A stretch of 64,000 bases of DNA from Rhodococcus sp. IEGM 1409 (GCF_030056735.1 NZ_JASHKN010000001.1:930001-994000); one strand, 5' to 3'; shown: positions 8,568 through 18,160, counted from the first letter of the stretch. Notes: generated by a model from the letters alone, not told the origin. Made by a program: numbers and translations.

Positions 8568-9215
8568 ATGGGCGCGCTATGGGATTTTGTCGTTGCACGA
8601 CGACAACAATTGATGACCGACTCGTACCTACATGTTTCAGCAGTTATCCAGTCCGTGATCATCGCGACGATTGCCGCCGTGATCATCGGAATTCTCGTCT
8701 ACAGAAGCCCGGTCGGTTCGTCCGTGGCAACAGCTTTGGCCAGCACGATCTTGACGGTTCCTTCGTTCGCTCTTCTCGGACTGCTCATTCCGATACTCGG
8801 TCTCGGCGTCGCCCCCACGATCACCGCATTGATCTTGTATGCCCTGCTCCCGATCATTCGGAACACGATCATCGGCCTGGACGCGGTCAATCCGGCGATC
8901 ACGGACGCAGCGCGCGGCGTCGGGATGAATCGCCTACACGTACTCAGTCGAATCGAACTGCCGATTGCGTGGCCGTCGATCCTCACCGGTATGCGGGTCA
9001 GTACGCAGATGCTCATGGGCATCCTCGCTATCGCGGCGTACGCCAAGGGCCCAGGTCTGGGAAACCTGATCTTCTCCGGACTCTCGCGGGTCGGTAGCCC
9101 CAATGCTGTTCCGCAAGCGCTGGTCGGCACCGTACTCATCGTCATTCTGGCCCTGATCCTCGACGGAATCTACGTCGTCATCGGCCGTCTCACTACTTCG
9201 AAGGGGCTGCAATGA
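8568..9215 (+). CDS. glycine betaine/choline-type ABC transporter permease (OpuCB/ProW-like)
   Basis: The product is 215 residues from ATG 8568; a longer frame starting at 8427 adds Ser/Gly-rich residues not found in the family. It has five to six hydrophobic segments. The permease EAA-like loop reads GLDAVNPAITDAARGVGMN, then ELPIAWPSILTGMRVSTQM. Small OpuCB/OpuCD-type permeases of ~210-270 residues pair in one transporter. This gene is first in a four-gene operon: permease, ATPase, second permease, binding lipoprotein, each overlapping the next by four bases (ATGA). The system should import compatible solutes such as glycine betaine or related quaternary amines. Confidence 0.88.
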   Translation: MGALWDFVVARRQQLMTDSYLHVSAVIQSVIIATIAAVIIGILVYRSPVGSSVATALASTILTVPSFALLGLLIPILGLGVAPTITALILYALLPIIRNTIIGLDAVNPAITDAARGVGMNRLHVLSRIELPIAWPSILTGMRVSTQMLMGILAIAAYAKGPGLGNLIFSGLSRVGSPNAVPQALVGTVLIVILALILDGIYVVIGRLTTSKGLQ

Positions 9216-10429
9216 CCGAAACCATTCCGTCCGACGTATCCGCAGACCAGAAGGTATCCGGAGTCGAGATCGTTCTCGAATCCGTGACCAAGCGTTACCC
9301 GGGCCAGAAAGCTGCAGCGGTGGACAATGTTTCACTGACTGTCCCGGCCGGTGAGATCGTCGTGTTCGTCGGACCCTCGGGTTGCGGCAAGACGACGACG
9401 ATGCGCATGATCAACCGCCTGATCGAACCCACCTCGGGCAAGATCACCATCGACGGCAAAGACGCGCTGTCCATCGACCCGGACAAGCTTCGCCGCGGCA
9501 TCGGATACTCGATTCAGCAGGCAGGTTTGTTCCCGCACTTCACCATTGCGAAGAACGTCGCGACGGTGCCCGGCCTCATCGGTTGGGACAAGAAACGCAT
9601 CGCGGCACGGACCGACGAGATGCTCGACCTCGTCGGCCTCGATCCGGATACCTATCGCGACCGGTACCCGCGCCAACTTTCCGGTGGCCAGCAACAGCGT
9701 GTGGGCGTGGCGCGGGCACTCGCTGCCGATCCCCCGGTTCTGTTGATGGACGAGCCTTTCGGTGCCGTCGACCCCATCACACGCGGCCTGCTCCAGGACG
9801 AACTGATGCGTCTGCAATCGGAGTTGGGTAAGACCATCGTCTTCGTCACCCACGATTTCAACGAGGCCGTCAAACTCGGTGATCGAATTGCCGTGCTGGG
9901 CAACCAGTCCAGCATCATGCAGTACGACACCCCCGAAGCGATTCTCGCCAATCCCGCCAACGACATGGTCGCGGGTTTTGTCGGCGCCGACGCATCACTC
10001 AAGCAGTTGACGTTGACCAGGGTGCGCCAGATCAAGCTCAAGCAATGCCTCACCGCGCGCGAAACAGATTCGGTCGACGATTTGAGAACCGCACTCGCAG
10101 CGCGCAAGTGGAAGTGGGCCTTGATTCTCGATCAGCGTGGGCGACCGCTTCGCTGGGTCTCACCCGGCCACCTCGCTCATGCGTCGACCCTCCGAGATGT
10201 CGGCAACGAGATCGGTGAGGCCGTGTCCATCCAGTCCACCCTGCAGGATGCATTGGAAGCTCTTCTCGCCGAGAGCAATGCGTCCACTGTGGTCACCGGA
10301 CGGCGCGGCGAGTACGTCGGCCTCATCACGATCGACACACTCGTCAGCCATCTCTCCGAGATGCGCGAGGAGCATGCCCACGATCACGACGAGGAGTCCG
10401 ACGCCGAGAACGTCGAGGGTCGAATATGA
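9212..10429 (+). CDS. glycine betaine/osmoprotectant ABC transporter ATP-binding protein (OpuCA-like)
   Basis: This 405-residue ATPase has Walker A GPSGCGKTT, a Q-loop followed by SIQQAGLFPHFTIAKNVA, signature LSGGQQQRVGVARALA, Walker B VLLMDEPFGAVDP and the H-loop VFVTHDFNEAVKLGDRIAV. The C-terminal ~130 residues resemble a CBS-domain pair (RWVSPGHL, VVTGRRGEYVGLITIDTLV). In OpuA/OpuC transporters this part senses ionic strength or cyclic di-AMP. The tail is rich in His and Asp (HAHDHDEE). Start and stop overlap the flanking permease genes by four bases, which indicates translational coupling. Confidence 0.92.
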   Translation: MTETIPSDVSADQKVSGVEIVLESVTKRYPGQKAAAVDNVSLTVPAGEIVVFVGPSGCGKTTTMRMINRLIEPTSGKITIDGKDALSIDPDKLRRGIGYSIQQAGLFPHFTIAKNVATVPGLIGWDKKRIAARTDEMLDLVGLDPDTYRDRYPRQLSGGQQQRVGVARALAADPPVLLMDEPFGAVDPITRGLLQDELMRLQSELGKTIVFVTHDFNEAVKLGDRIAVLGNQSSIMQYDTPEAILANPANDMVAGFVGADASLKQLTLTRVRQIKLKQCLTARETDSVDDLRTALAARKWKWALILDQRGRPLRWVSPGHLAHASTLRDVGNEIGEAVSIQSTLQDALEALLAESNASTVVTGRRGEYVGLITIDTLVSHLSEMREEHAHDHDEESDAENVEGRI

Positions 10430-11244
10430 GTGCCCCCACCGAGGACCGCGTCGCCGCTCCCGAGATGGAACCCGATGCTCCTGATCTCGGTGCCGCCGAG
10501 AATGCGGCCACCCGCCGAGCGGAACGGATGCGCCTGTACGTTCAGCCGGTCATCGTTCTGATCCTGGTTGCGGGCGTGCTGATCTGGGCGTTCACTCGCG
10601 AACTCAACGCGACGCAGAAGGCCAGCATCAATCTCGACAACATCGTCACGCTGACGTGGCAACACGTGCTGATCACCGCAGCAGTGGTCATCATCGTCGT
10701 CGCTATCGCTGTTCCGCTCGGAACCTTGTTGACCAGGCCGAAATTCACCCGCTTGGCACCGTTCTTCGTCGGCATCGCGAACATCGGAGCCGCGGCGCCG
10801 GCCATCGGCCTCCTCGTGCTGTTCTATCTCGCGACCAGAACAACGGGTTTCTGGATCGGTGTATTTCCGATCGCGTTCTATTCGCTGCTTCCCGTGCTGC
10901 GCAACACGATTCTGGGTTATCAGCAGGTGGACAAGACCCTCATCGACGCGGGGCGTGGTCAGGGAATGTCTTCTCTGACCGTGCTGCGCCAGCTCGAATT
11001 CCCGATGGCCGTCCCGTACATTCTTGCGGGCCTTCGCACTTCGCTCGTTCTGGCGGTCGGCACGGCGACGCTGTGCTTCCTGGTCAGTGCCGGCGGTCTG
11101 GGCATTCTGATCGATACCGGATACAAGCTCCGCGACAACGTCACCCTCGTGGTCGGTGCCGTACTGGCGGTGTCGCTGGCCCTACTGATCGACTGGCTCG
11201 GCGCGCTCGCCGAAACTTATCTCGGGCCCAAGGGATTACGATGA
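10426..11244 (+). CDS. glycine betaine/choline-type ABC transporter permease (OpuCD-like)
   Basis: The product has 272 residues. A polar N-terminal tail of ~40 residues is followed by membrane segments starting at about residue 42 (VIVLILVAGVLIWAF). The conserved loop reads RNTILGYQQVDKTLIDAGRG and is followed by RQLEFPMAVPYILAGLRTS. The protein should form a heterodimeric channel with the permease encoded at 8568-9215. It overlaps the ATPase gene upstream and the binding-protein gene downstream by four bases each. Confidence 0.9.
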   Translation: MSAPTEDRVAAPEMEPDAPDLGAAENAATRRAERMRLYVQPVIVLILVAGVLIWAFTRELNATQKASINLDNIVTLTWQHVLITAAVVIIVVAIAVPLGTLLTRPKFTRLAPFFVGIANIGAAAPAIGLLVLFYLATRTTGFWIGVFPIAFYSLLPVLRNTILGYQQVDKTLIDAGRGQGMSSLTVLRQLEFPMAVPYILAGLRTSLVLAVGTATLCFLVSAGGLGILIDTGYKLRDNVTLVVGAVLAVSLALLIDWLGALAETYLGPKGLR

Positions 11245-12236
11245 CCAAGACTTCGATCACCAGAACGCGGGGCTGGAAACTCGCCGTTGCCACGCTCGGC
11301 CTCACACTTGTCGCTTCCTGTGGCTTGGAATCCGGTGGCGCACTGCCCCTGGCGGTCGGCCCCGGCAGCATCGAGCCCGTTCCCGAGCTCGAGGGCGTGA
11401 AGATGACCGTCGGCTCCAAGGACTTCACCGAGCAGATCGTGCTCGGATACATCATCGAATTCGCGATGTCCGCTGCAGGCGCGGATGTTCGCGATCTCAC
11501 GAACATCCAGGGCTCCAACAGCACCCGAGACGCACAGTTGAACGGGCAGATCGATCTTGCGTACGAATACACCGGGACCGGGTGGATCAACTATCTCGGA
11601 AACGAGACTCCTCTCCCGGACTCGCAGGCGCAGTTCGAGGCGGTCAGAGACGCTGATCTGGCCGCGAACGACATGGTGTGGACGGAACCGGCGCCGATGA
11701 ACAATACGTATGCGTTGGCGATGAGCAAGGAGACGGCCGAGAAGACCGGCGTCAAGACGGTTTCCGACTACGCGAAGTTGGTCGAGTCCGATCCCGGCGC
11801 TGCGGTGACGTGCGTCGAGACCGAGTTCAACGTCCGTCAGGACGGCTATCCCGGTCTGGCAGCCAAGTACGGCTTCGATGCGGCGCGCGCCCAGCGACAG
11901 ATTCTGCAGACGGGCATCATCTACCAGGCGACAGCCGACAGCGACCAGTGCAAGTTCGGTGAAGTGTTCACCACCGACGGTCGCATCATCGCTCTCGACC
12001 TGGTTCTCCTCGACGACGATCTCCAGTTCTTCCCGAAATACAATCCGGCCCTGGTGATGAAAAAGGACTTCGCGGAAGCACATCCGCAGGTAGCAGAAGT
12101 CATGGCACCGATCTCGGAGCGACTGACCAACGAGGTGATGACCGAGCTCAACCGGCAGGTCGACGTCGACGGCAAGGAACCGGCAGACGCGGCTCGCGAC
12201 TGGCTGGTCTCGGAAGGCTTCGTCACCGCTGAGTGA
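11241..12236 (+). CDS. osmoprotectant ABC transporter substrate-binding lipoprotein (OpuCC/OsmF-like)
   Basis: The product has 331 residues from ATG 11241, which overlaps the preceding stop. It has a short basic N-terminus, a hydrophobic core and a lipobox ending in LVASC, so it should be a membrane-anchored lipoprotein. The mature part contains MTVGSKDFTEQIVLGYI and YEYTGTGWINYLG, characteristic of the OpuAC/QAT quaternary-amine binding family. It also has FTTDGRIIALDLVLLDDDL, the second-lobe ligand-binding segment. It is last of the four-gene operon; the convergent methyltransferase gene starts 27 bases beyond its stop. Confidence 0.9.
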   Translation: MTKTSITRTRGWKLAVATLGLTLVASCGLESGGALPLAVGPGSIEPVPELEGVKMTVGSKDFTEQIVLGYIIEFAMSAAGADVRDLTNIQGSNSTRDAQLNGQIDLAYEYTGTGWINYLGNETPLPDSQAQFEAVRDADLAANDMVWTEPAPMNNTYALAMSKETAEKTGVKTVSDYAKLVESDPGAAVTCVETEFNVRQDGYPGLAAKYGFDAARAQRQILQTGIIYQATADSDQCKFGEVFTTDGRIIALDLVLLDDDLQFFPKYNPALVMKKDFAEAHPQVAEVMAPISERLTNEVMTELNRQVDVDGKEPADAARDWLVSEGFVTAE

Positions 12237-12263
12237 TCGGCTGACCGCAGCCCAGCCGAGTAT

Positions 12264-13040
12264 CTACCGCTTGCGTCCCACGCAGAACACCCGCCGGAAC
12301 GGAAACAGCGTTCCGGCGGCTGTTGCGGGATACGCCTCCCGCAGCAGATCGGAATACTGGCGCTCGAACTCCGGTGCGTCAGCCTCGCCGAGAACGTCGA
12401 GCACGGGCCGTAATCCCGTCCCCCGTACCCATCCGAGCACCGGGTCGGCGCCTGCCAGCACGTGTACGTACGTCGTTTCCCAGGCGTCGACGTCGAATCC
12501 GTGCTCCTGGAGACGCTGCGCGTACGCAACCGGAGTGTCGACGCCTTCCGGGCCGCGTAGGACGCCGCCCAGTCGCTCGCTCCACTCCGCGGACTCCGCG
12601 AGGTTTCGCATGAGCGAGTGTGACGGTGCATCGAAGTTCCCCGGAACCTGCCACGCCAGCCACGACCCGGATGCCAGGGTGTCCGCCCACTGGTCGATCA
12701 GCTCGCGATGGCTCGGAACCCACTGCAATGCAGCATTACTGACGACTACGTCGTAACCGGTGGCGTCGAACGACATGATGTTCCCCAACTCGACGGTGAC
12801 GTTTCCCGGCAGGTCTGTCGGGGCCTGCACCACCATTTCGGGAGACGAGTCGAATCCGGATACCGACGCGTCCGGCCATCTTTCCCCCAGCATCGCGGTC
12901 AGGGTGCCTGATCCGCAGCCGAGGTCGGCTACGCGAGTCGGGTCTTCGGTGGCCACCCGGGACACGAGATCGACGAACGGGCGTGACCGCTCACCCGAAT
13001 AGCGGCCGTAGACTTCGGGATTCCAGGTGACAGTACGCAT
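12264..13040 (-). CDS. tam: trans-aconitate 2-methyltransferase-like SAM-dependent methyltransferase
   Basis: The product has 258 residues from ATG 13040, which is preceded by GGATGG; an upstream GTG at 13055 is possible. It opens with TVTWNPEVYGRYSGERSRPF, the distinctive start of Tam proteins. This is followed by the SAM-binding motif VADLGCGSGTLTAML and by YDVVVSNAALQWVPSHRELI, typical of class I methyltransferases. Tam methylates trans-aconitate, a by-product that inhibits aconitase. The aromatic acid-binding residues cannot be verified without alignment. The gene is monocistronic, convergent with the ABC operon. Confidence 0.85.
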   Translation of the reverse strand: MRTVTWNPEVYGRYSGERSRPFVDLVSRVATEDPTRVADLGCGSGTLTAMLGERWPDASVSGFDSSPEMVVQAPTDLPGNVTVELGNIMSFDATGYDVVVSNAALQWVPSHRELIDQWADTLASGSWLAWQVPGNFDAPSHSLMRNLAESAEWSERLGGVLRGPEGVDTPVAYAQRLQEHGFDVDAWETTYVHVLAGADPVLGWVRGTGLRPVLDVLGEADAPEFERQYSDLLREAYPATAAGTLFPFRRVFCVGRKR

Positions 13041-13115
13041 GAACCCATCCTGCACCCTGTTTCTGAGAATTGCCGCCCGTCAGATCTCGCTCTTCACGAT
13101 CCCGCCCTTCGAAAA

Positions 13116-14162
13116 TCACCGACGCGGCAAGACCGCGGACAGTACGTTCGGCAACCTCGACCAGTCCGCGGTGATGAAACTTGCGTGCTCACCGGCCAAC
13201 AGGTCGAGTCGCTCGCTCGCCTCGGCTTCCGAGGCATGGGTGCCGTCGATCTGCGGAGCGACCTTGTGCGCGTCGGTCATGATGAGCAGGTAGCCACGTT
13301 CGTGATACCACTGGGGATCTGCAGCGCCCGAGGTGTAGTCGAGGGCGTCACCGTCGAAAATCACGAACCACGGACGGATCCCCGGGTCGGTGTAGCGGTC
13401 GAGACGTGGGTCTCCCGGCGAGGCACGGTGGACAGCGGGAAAGGCGGCGCCGAGTTCGACGAGCCCGGCGGAAGACAGATCTCGCAGGTGCGTCGCATAC
13501 TGTCGGTCGGTCCACTCCGTATCGAGAGGGTTTCCCTCCTCGATTGTTCCCGGAATGAGCTCGAATAGAAATTTCCCGGTCATTTCGGAGGCACTCGGCC
13601 ATCCACGCTCGGTGACGGCGGCATCCGGAGTCGAGTAGGACTCACCCATCAGATCGGCCGGCGTGAAAACCGCGTCGCCGAGTGTCCCGAGAATCAGGGC
13701 GTCGAGATCGGCGGGGCCACGTCCGTACCCGGCTGTGAAACCGTCCTTGAGTTCCAACTTGATCGTCACCGGCGGATGCTCGGGATTGGCTTCGTGCCAC
13801 GCCCGCATATCTGCCAGACATCCGTGTAGTCCTTGATCTCGCGGGCCACTTCGCAACTCGGAGGCGTTCGACGCTCCGACGCAGTTACTCTCGCTCGCCA
13901 CCGGATTCATGTGCGACACAAGCCAGTCCGGACCGCCGCCGTTGGTCCACAGGTCCAGCTCGAGCAACGACGCCCCCGAGTCGAGCGCATCGGCGAAGTA
14001 GGGAAATGTCGCCTTCTCGTAAGAATTGTGGACCCCGACGGACGTCGTCTCGGAGAACGAACGAGCTTGGTTCGCGGTCGTCTCGGCGCCGGCAGAGGGC
14101 GCCGAGACGACCGCGACGATGGCGCCGAATGCACTCACACCGACTACCAGGATTCCACGCAT
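13116..14162 (-). CDS. secreted Ca2+-dependent phosphatidylinositol phospholipase C-like protein
   Basis: The product has ~348 residues with an N-terminal Sec signal (hydrophobic GILVVGVSAFGAIVAVVSA, cleavage near SAGAE). The mature part has SVGVHNSYEKATFPYFADAL with the first catalytic His, LLELDLWTNG with conserved Glu and Asp, and WLVSHMNP with the second His. Later comes HPPVTIKLELKDG. This pattern fits the PI-PLC C1-like family of secreted bacterial enzymes that act on phosphatidylinositol or glycophospholipids. ATG 14162 follows a GAGAG site; a GTG nine bases upstream is the alternative. It is divergent from the acyl-CoA synthetase gene. Confidence 0.8.
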   Translation of the reverse strand: MRGILVVGVSAFGAIVAVVSAPSAGAETTANQARSFSETTSVGVHNSYEKATFPYFADALDSGASLLELDLWTNGGGPDWLVSHMNPVASESNCVGASNASELRSGPRDQGLHGCLADMRAWHEANPEHPPVTIKLELKDGFTAGYGRGPADLDALILGTLGDAVFTPADLMGESYSTPDAAVTERGWPSASEMTGKFLFELIPGTIEEGNPLDTEWTDRQYATHLRDLSSAGLVELGAAFPAVHRASPGDPRLDRYTDPGIRPWFVIFDGDALDYTSGAADPQWYHERGYLLIMTDAHKVAPQIDGTHASEAEASERLDLLAGEHASFITADWSRLPNVLSAVLPRR

Positions 14163-14354
14163 GTTCGACACTCTCGCACGATGCGACCAGTCGCAGGACT
14201 AAATGGCCGAAGAAGCTGGACAACCGTCCTGAAAATGCGCCGAGAGCGTGGCGCAATCCCGGGTGGCAGGAGAGGCAGATGGTCAGGCCAATAGCATCAT
14301 TCGGGAACCCGATCCGAGTCAGAGCACTCGCCGCACACTCGCAGGAGGAATCGC

Positions 14355-15893
14355 ATGCAGCTGACTCAATTCGTTCACCGATCCTTACGAGCATCGCCCG
14401 AGACGGCGATGACGATCTTCGACGGCCGGGTGCGCACGTGTCGGGAATCGGTCGACCGGATCACCAGGCTCGCGGGCGGGCTGCAGACGTTGGGCCTTCA
14501 CACCGGCGACAGGGTCGCGATCTTGGCTACGAACTCCGACTGTTACCACGAGGCCTTGCTGGCCTGCTGGTGGTTCGGAGCAGTTGCCAGTCCGGTCAAT
14601 TCTCGTTGGAGTACGGCGGAAATCACGTACGCCCTGGAAGATTCAGGATCGACGGTATTGCTCGTGGACGAGAATTTTGCTTCCGTCGGATCTGCCCTTC
14701 GCGAGACGTGCCCAGGCCTGACCACTGTCGTCTACTGCGGCAACGACCGAGTTCCCGACGGAATGCTCGACTACGAACGGGTGATCGCGGAGGCGAATCC
14801 GGTCGACGATCTGCGCGTCGGCGGCGACACGCTTGCACTACTCCTCTACACCGGCGGGACCACCGGAGTGCCGAAGGGCGTGATGATCAGCCATCAAGCG
14901 CTGATGACCTCGGCGCTGGGTACTCTCGCGGCAGGCAGCGTGGCAGTCAGCAACGGAACGAACCTCGCGGTGAACCCTCTGTTTCACATTGCCGGCATAG
15001 TCGGATGGTTGGCTCAGTCGCTGATGGGTGGCACCCAGGTCTTCGTACCGAACTTCAGCCCACGCACGTTCCTCGAGGCCGTGGACCGCCATCGCCCGAC
15101 AACCGTGGGTCTGGTGCCGACGATGCTCCAGATGTTGGTCGCCCACGAAAACGAAACCAGCGAAGACGCAACCACCTACGATCTGTCCAGCGTCAGGATC
15201 CTGAGGTATGGCGCCTCGCCCATATCGCCGACGCTTCTCGGGCAGGTCATGCAAATGTTCCCCAACAGCTCCTTCGCTCAGGGCTACGGGATGACTGAAA
15301 CCGCGCACATCAGCATGCTGAGTCCAGCCGATCACCTCGAAGGTGGTGATCTCCTCCGCAGCGCCGGTCGCGCACTACCGCACTGCGAGGTGAAAATCGT
15401 CGACCCGGCCGGCGAGGAACTACCACTCGGCGAGGTGGGCGAAATCGTCACGTTCGGCAGCCACGTCATGCTCGGATACTGGAACAAACCGAAAGAGACC
15501 GCAGAAGTGCTCCACCACGGGTGGATGCATACCGGCGACGCCGGATACCTCGACGCCCGCGGTTACCTGTTCATCGTCGATCGCATCAAGGACATGATCG
15601 TCACCGGTGGCGAGAACGTCTATTCCACCGAGGTCGAGAACGCTCTGGCACAACACGAATCCGTCGCGGCCTGTTCCGTGATCGGCCTCCCCGATACCCA
15701 GTGGGGCGAGCGAGTCCATGCCGTAGTCGTCCTTCGACATGGTTTCGACACCGACGCCGAAGAACTGCGCGCCCACGTCAAAACGCTGATCGCCGGATAC
15801 AAATCTCCGCGCACCTTCCAATTCGTCGATGCATTGCCACTGTCGGCAGCAGGCAAGGTACTGAAGCGCGATCTCCGTTGCAACGCAACGTAA
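14355..15893 (+). CDS. acyl-CoA synthetase (AMP-dependent, FadD-like)
   Basis: This 512-residue adenylate-forming enzyme has all core motifs: the P-loop LLYTGGTTGVPKGVM, the QGYGMTET motif, the GDAG motif with YLDARGYLFIVDRIKDMI, and the C-terminal catalytic lysine region PLSAAGKVLKRDL. It activates a carboxylic acid to acyl-AMP and transfers it to CoA. A fatty or cyclic acid is likely, because two acyl-CoA dehydrogenase genes lie convergent and immediately next to it (gap 19 bases). The exact chain length is not predictable. ATG 14355 is preceded by AGGAGGAA, a strong ribosome site. Confidence 0.92.
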   Translation: MQLTQFVHRSLRASPETAMTIFDGRVRTCRESVDRITRLAGGLQTLGLHTGDRVAILATNSDCYHEALLACWWFGAVASPVNSRWSTAEITYALEDSGSTVLLVDENFASVGSALRETCPGLTTVVYCGNDRVPDGMLDYERVIAEANPVDDLRVGGDTLALLLYTGGTTGVPKGVMISHQALMTSALGTLAAGSVAVSNGTNLAVNPLFHIAGIVGWLAQSLMGGTQVFVPNFSPRTFLEAVDRHRPTTVGLVPTMLQMLVAHENETSEDATTYDLSSVRILRYGASPISPTLLGQVMQMFPNSSFAQGYGMTETAHISMLSPADHLEGGDLLRSAGRALPHCEVKIVDPAGEELPLGEVGEIVTFGSHVMLGYWNKPKETAEVLHHGWMHTGDAGYLDARGYLFIVDRIKDMIVTGGENVYSTEVENALAQHESVAACSVIGLPDTQWGERVHAVVVLRHGFDTDAEELRAHVKTLIAGYKSPRTFQFVDALPLSAAGKVLKRDLRCNAT

Positions 15894-15912
15894 TCCTCTA
15901 CTACGGTCAGGA

Positions 15913-16977
15913 TTACAGCTGCAATGTCGGTTCTGGGTCAGTGATCAAGCGGTGCAGTGACGGCGACGCAGCTACGGCCTCTCCTAGTTGCGTCGCACTC
16001 GCGATTTCGTCGCCGAACTCCGATCGCCAGGCGTGCAGTCGACGCGTGAGTTGTTGCAATCGGTATTCGCGGGTCATGCCGATCGCACCGTGTGCCTGGT
16101 GGGCGGCGCGGACGCTCAGGAGCGCATTCTGCGAAACCACCAATTTGGTTGCGCTCACTTCGAAGTCGGCCTCGCCTCTGGTGAGTGCATGCGCAGTGCG
16201 ATCGACAGCCAACGTGGACATCGATGCCATCTGAGCGAGAGTGACGATATGCTGCTGGACTGCTTGAAACTGCGCGATGGGCTTACCGAACTGCACCCGC
16301 TCAGACACATAGCGCCGGGTCAACGTCGACACCGACTCCATGGCTCCCGCCATCTGCACCGAGCGCAAGAACGCGCCGAGCCTACTGAGCATCCTAGGGT
16401 CGACCGGGTTGTCACCATAGACAATCCGCGCTTCGGAGAACGTCAGGCTCTGACGCGGTTGCCCGGCAAGATCCGTCCCTCCACCGATCTCGGCATCGGA
16501 GATGTCCAGAAGTACAACTCGATCACCGAGAACTGCCGCCAGCACTGATGCGGCGCTCCCCCACGGCACATCGTGAAAGATTCCCGACAGGAAACCGTCG
16601 TTGGTCCGACGCGCATCGTCGCGCGGCGAGCCCGGGGCGACTGTTGCGATTCCGGAGGGCACCGGTAGCCCGGCCGCTGCTGCCAGCCTGCCCGCGAGGT
16701 ACGTCTCGGCTAGCGGCAACGGCGCAGCGTGCCTCGCGGCAGCGCGCTGCACAGTCACGGTGTCGAGGAGCGAGCCACCGGAACCACCCACAGATTCGTG
16801 AAGACCGACCAGCGGCAACCCCAGTTCCACTGCCGCGCTCCATAATCCGCTGGGCAGACCGTCGATCTCGGCCTGCGCCACCACTTCGGTGCCGGACTTC
16901 TCGGCGAAGAATTGCTCGACCATCGCTTCGAGGTCGGCGTCGAATGTGTACGCATTGACCTCTGGCCCCGAGTTCAT
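15913..16977 (-). CDS. acyl-CoA dehydrogenase, likely beta-type partner subunit (FadE-like)
   Basis: The 354-residue product starts at ATG 16977, overlapping the stop of the upstream dehydrogenase gene by four bases. It has the helical N-terminal domain (VEQFFAEKSGTEVV), the C-terminal helix motif RVQFGKPIAQFQAVQQ, and AHQAHGAIGMTREY. The N-terminal and middle beta domains are shorter than in ordinary homotetrameric enzymes. In mycobacteria such paired FadE genes encode alpha2beta2 heterotetramers with half the FAD sites, and the short partner is structural. That is the likely role here, with 16974-18101 as partner. A heteromeric state is inferred, not seen. Confidence 0.85.
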   Translation of the reverse strand: MNSGPEVNAYTFDADLEAMVEQFFAEKSGTEVVAQAEIDGLPSGLWSAAVELGLPLVGLHESVGGSGGSLLDTVTVQRAAARHAAPLPLAETYLAGRLAAAAGLPVPSGIATVAPGSPRDDARRTNDGFLSGIFHDVPWGSAASVLAAVLGDRVVLLDISDAEIGGGTDLAGQPRQSLTFSEARIVYGDNPVDPRMLSRLGAFLRSVQMAGAMESVSTLTRRYVSERVQFGKPIAQFQAVQQHIVTLAQMASMSTLAVDRTAHALTRGEADFEVSATKLVVSQNALLSVRAAHQAHGAIGMTREYRLQQLTRRLHAWRSEFGDEIASATQLGEAVAASPSLHRLITDPEPTLQL

Positions 16978-18101
16978 CGGTTCAACCCTTTCACGATCAC
17001 GGTGCGGAGAATTTCGTTGGTGCCGCCGCGAATCGACCACGACGGCGCCACCAGCACGGCCCGGGCAAGCAGCGACTCGTACGGATCGTCGGAGGCAAGG
17101 TCTGGAGCCCGGCCGAGGTGCCGTGCCACGGTCGCAACACAGTCCTGTTCGAAGCGTGTGGCCATCTCCTTGATCAGCGCGGCCTCGGTGACCGGCGAGC
17201 GACCGGCGTCGACCATCCGCGCGATGGACAGCGACATCCCACGAAAAGCCCAGCAGCGCGCGGCAATCGAGCCCAGATCGGCAAGGGCAGCGGGACCGCC
17301 CTGCGCTGCTTGGTTGCCTGCCCAATTCTCGAGGACCGGCATCAGCGACATCCAACGGTCGACGCCACCTCGCTCGAGTGCGAGTTCACCGGTGTTTTGT
17401 CCCCAGCCCGCTCCGACGTCACCGAGGCGACGCGAGTCCGGCACGAAAACGTCCTGGAACGACACCTCGCAGAAGTCCTCGCTTCCGTCGATGAACGGAA
17501 TGGGTGAGACGGTCAGGCCCTCGCTGTCGCGATCGACAATCAACTGAGTGAGTCCGTTGTGCTTGTCTGCCGAGGTTCGAAGCAGGGCGAGTATGTGTGT
17601 GGCGTGAAAGGCGCCGGTGGTCCAGATCTTGGTGCCGTTGACTTTCCAGCCACCATCGACACGTTCGGCGCGAGTGCGCACCGATGCCAGGTCCGAACCC
17701 GAGTCGGACTCACTCATCCCGATCGAGAACGAGAACTCACCGCCCGCGATACCGGGAAGGAAGTACCGCTTCTGTTCTTCTGTGCCGTTGGCCGCGATGC
17801 TCGGACCCGACTGTCTGTCTCCTATCCAGTGATAACCGACCGGAGCTCCCCGCGCGAGAAGTTCTTCGACGACGACCAGTCGATCCACCGCCGACCGTCC
17901 GCCCCCGCCGTACTCCTTCGGCAATGACATTCCGAGCCACCCACGGCTACCGAGATCTCGTGAGAACGCCGGATCAACCGCCCCGGACATCCCGAGCCCG
18001 AGCGGGTAGCTACCGGGGGTGAGCCGCTTGTCGAGGTATTCCCGCACTTCTGCCTGAAGCTCGAGTTCCTCGATCGTCAGTTCTGTTGCGTCGAAACGCA
18101 T
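16974..18101 (-). CDS. acyl-CoA dehydrogenase (FadE-like)
   Basis: The product has 375 residues. Visible features are the flavin/substrate segment SIGMSESDSGSDLASVRTRA, the strand WKVNGTKIWTTGA, and the C-terminal SWSIRGGTNEILRTVIVKGL, where the RGGTNEI pattern binds FAD across the dimer. It introduces a trans-2 double bond in an acyl-CoA and passes electrons to electron-transfer flavoprotein. The gene is the first of an overlapping pair and lies just downstream of the double TetR gene on the same strand. Control by that regulator is likely. The FadD gene runs towards it from the other side. Confidence 0.9.
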   Translation of the reverse strand: MRFDATELTIEELELQAEVREYLDKRLTPGSYPLGLGMSGAVDPAFSRDLGSRGWLGMSLPKEYGGGGRSAVDRLVVVEELLARGAPVGYHWIGDRQSGPSIAANGTEEQKRYFLPGIAGGEFSFSIGMSESDSGSDLASVRTRAERVDGGWKVNGTKIWTTGAFHATHILALLRTSADKHNGLTQLIVDRDSEGLTVSPIPFIDGSEDFCEVSFQDVFVPDSRRLGDVGAGWGQNTGELALERGGVDRWMSLMPVLENWAGNQAAQGGPAALADLGSIAARCWAFRGMSLSIARMVDAGRSPVTEAALIKEMATRFEQDCVATVARHLGRAPDLASDDPYESLLARAVLVAPSWSIRGGTNEILRTVIVKGLNR

Positions 18102-18160
18102 GGACGTCTCCGATCAGTTGAATGTGTCGATCCGCCGCCCGTGGCGCATACACGAATTTT

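Noticed and set aside
13833..15298. Long plus-strand frames opposite or overlapping the PI-PLC and FadD genes
   Set aside because: Arg/Pro-rich shadows in other frames of strongly supported genes.
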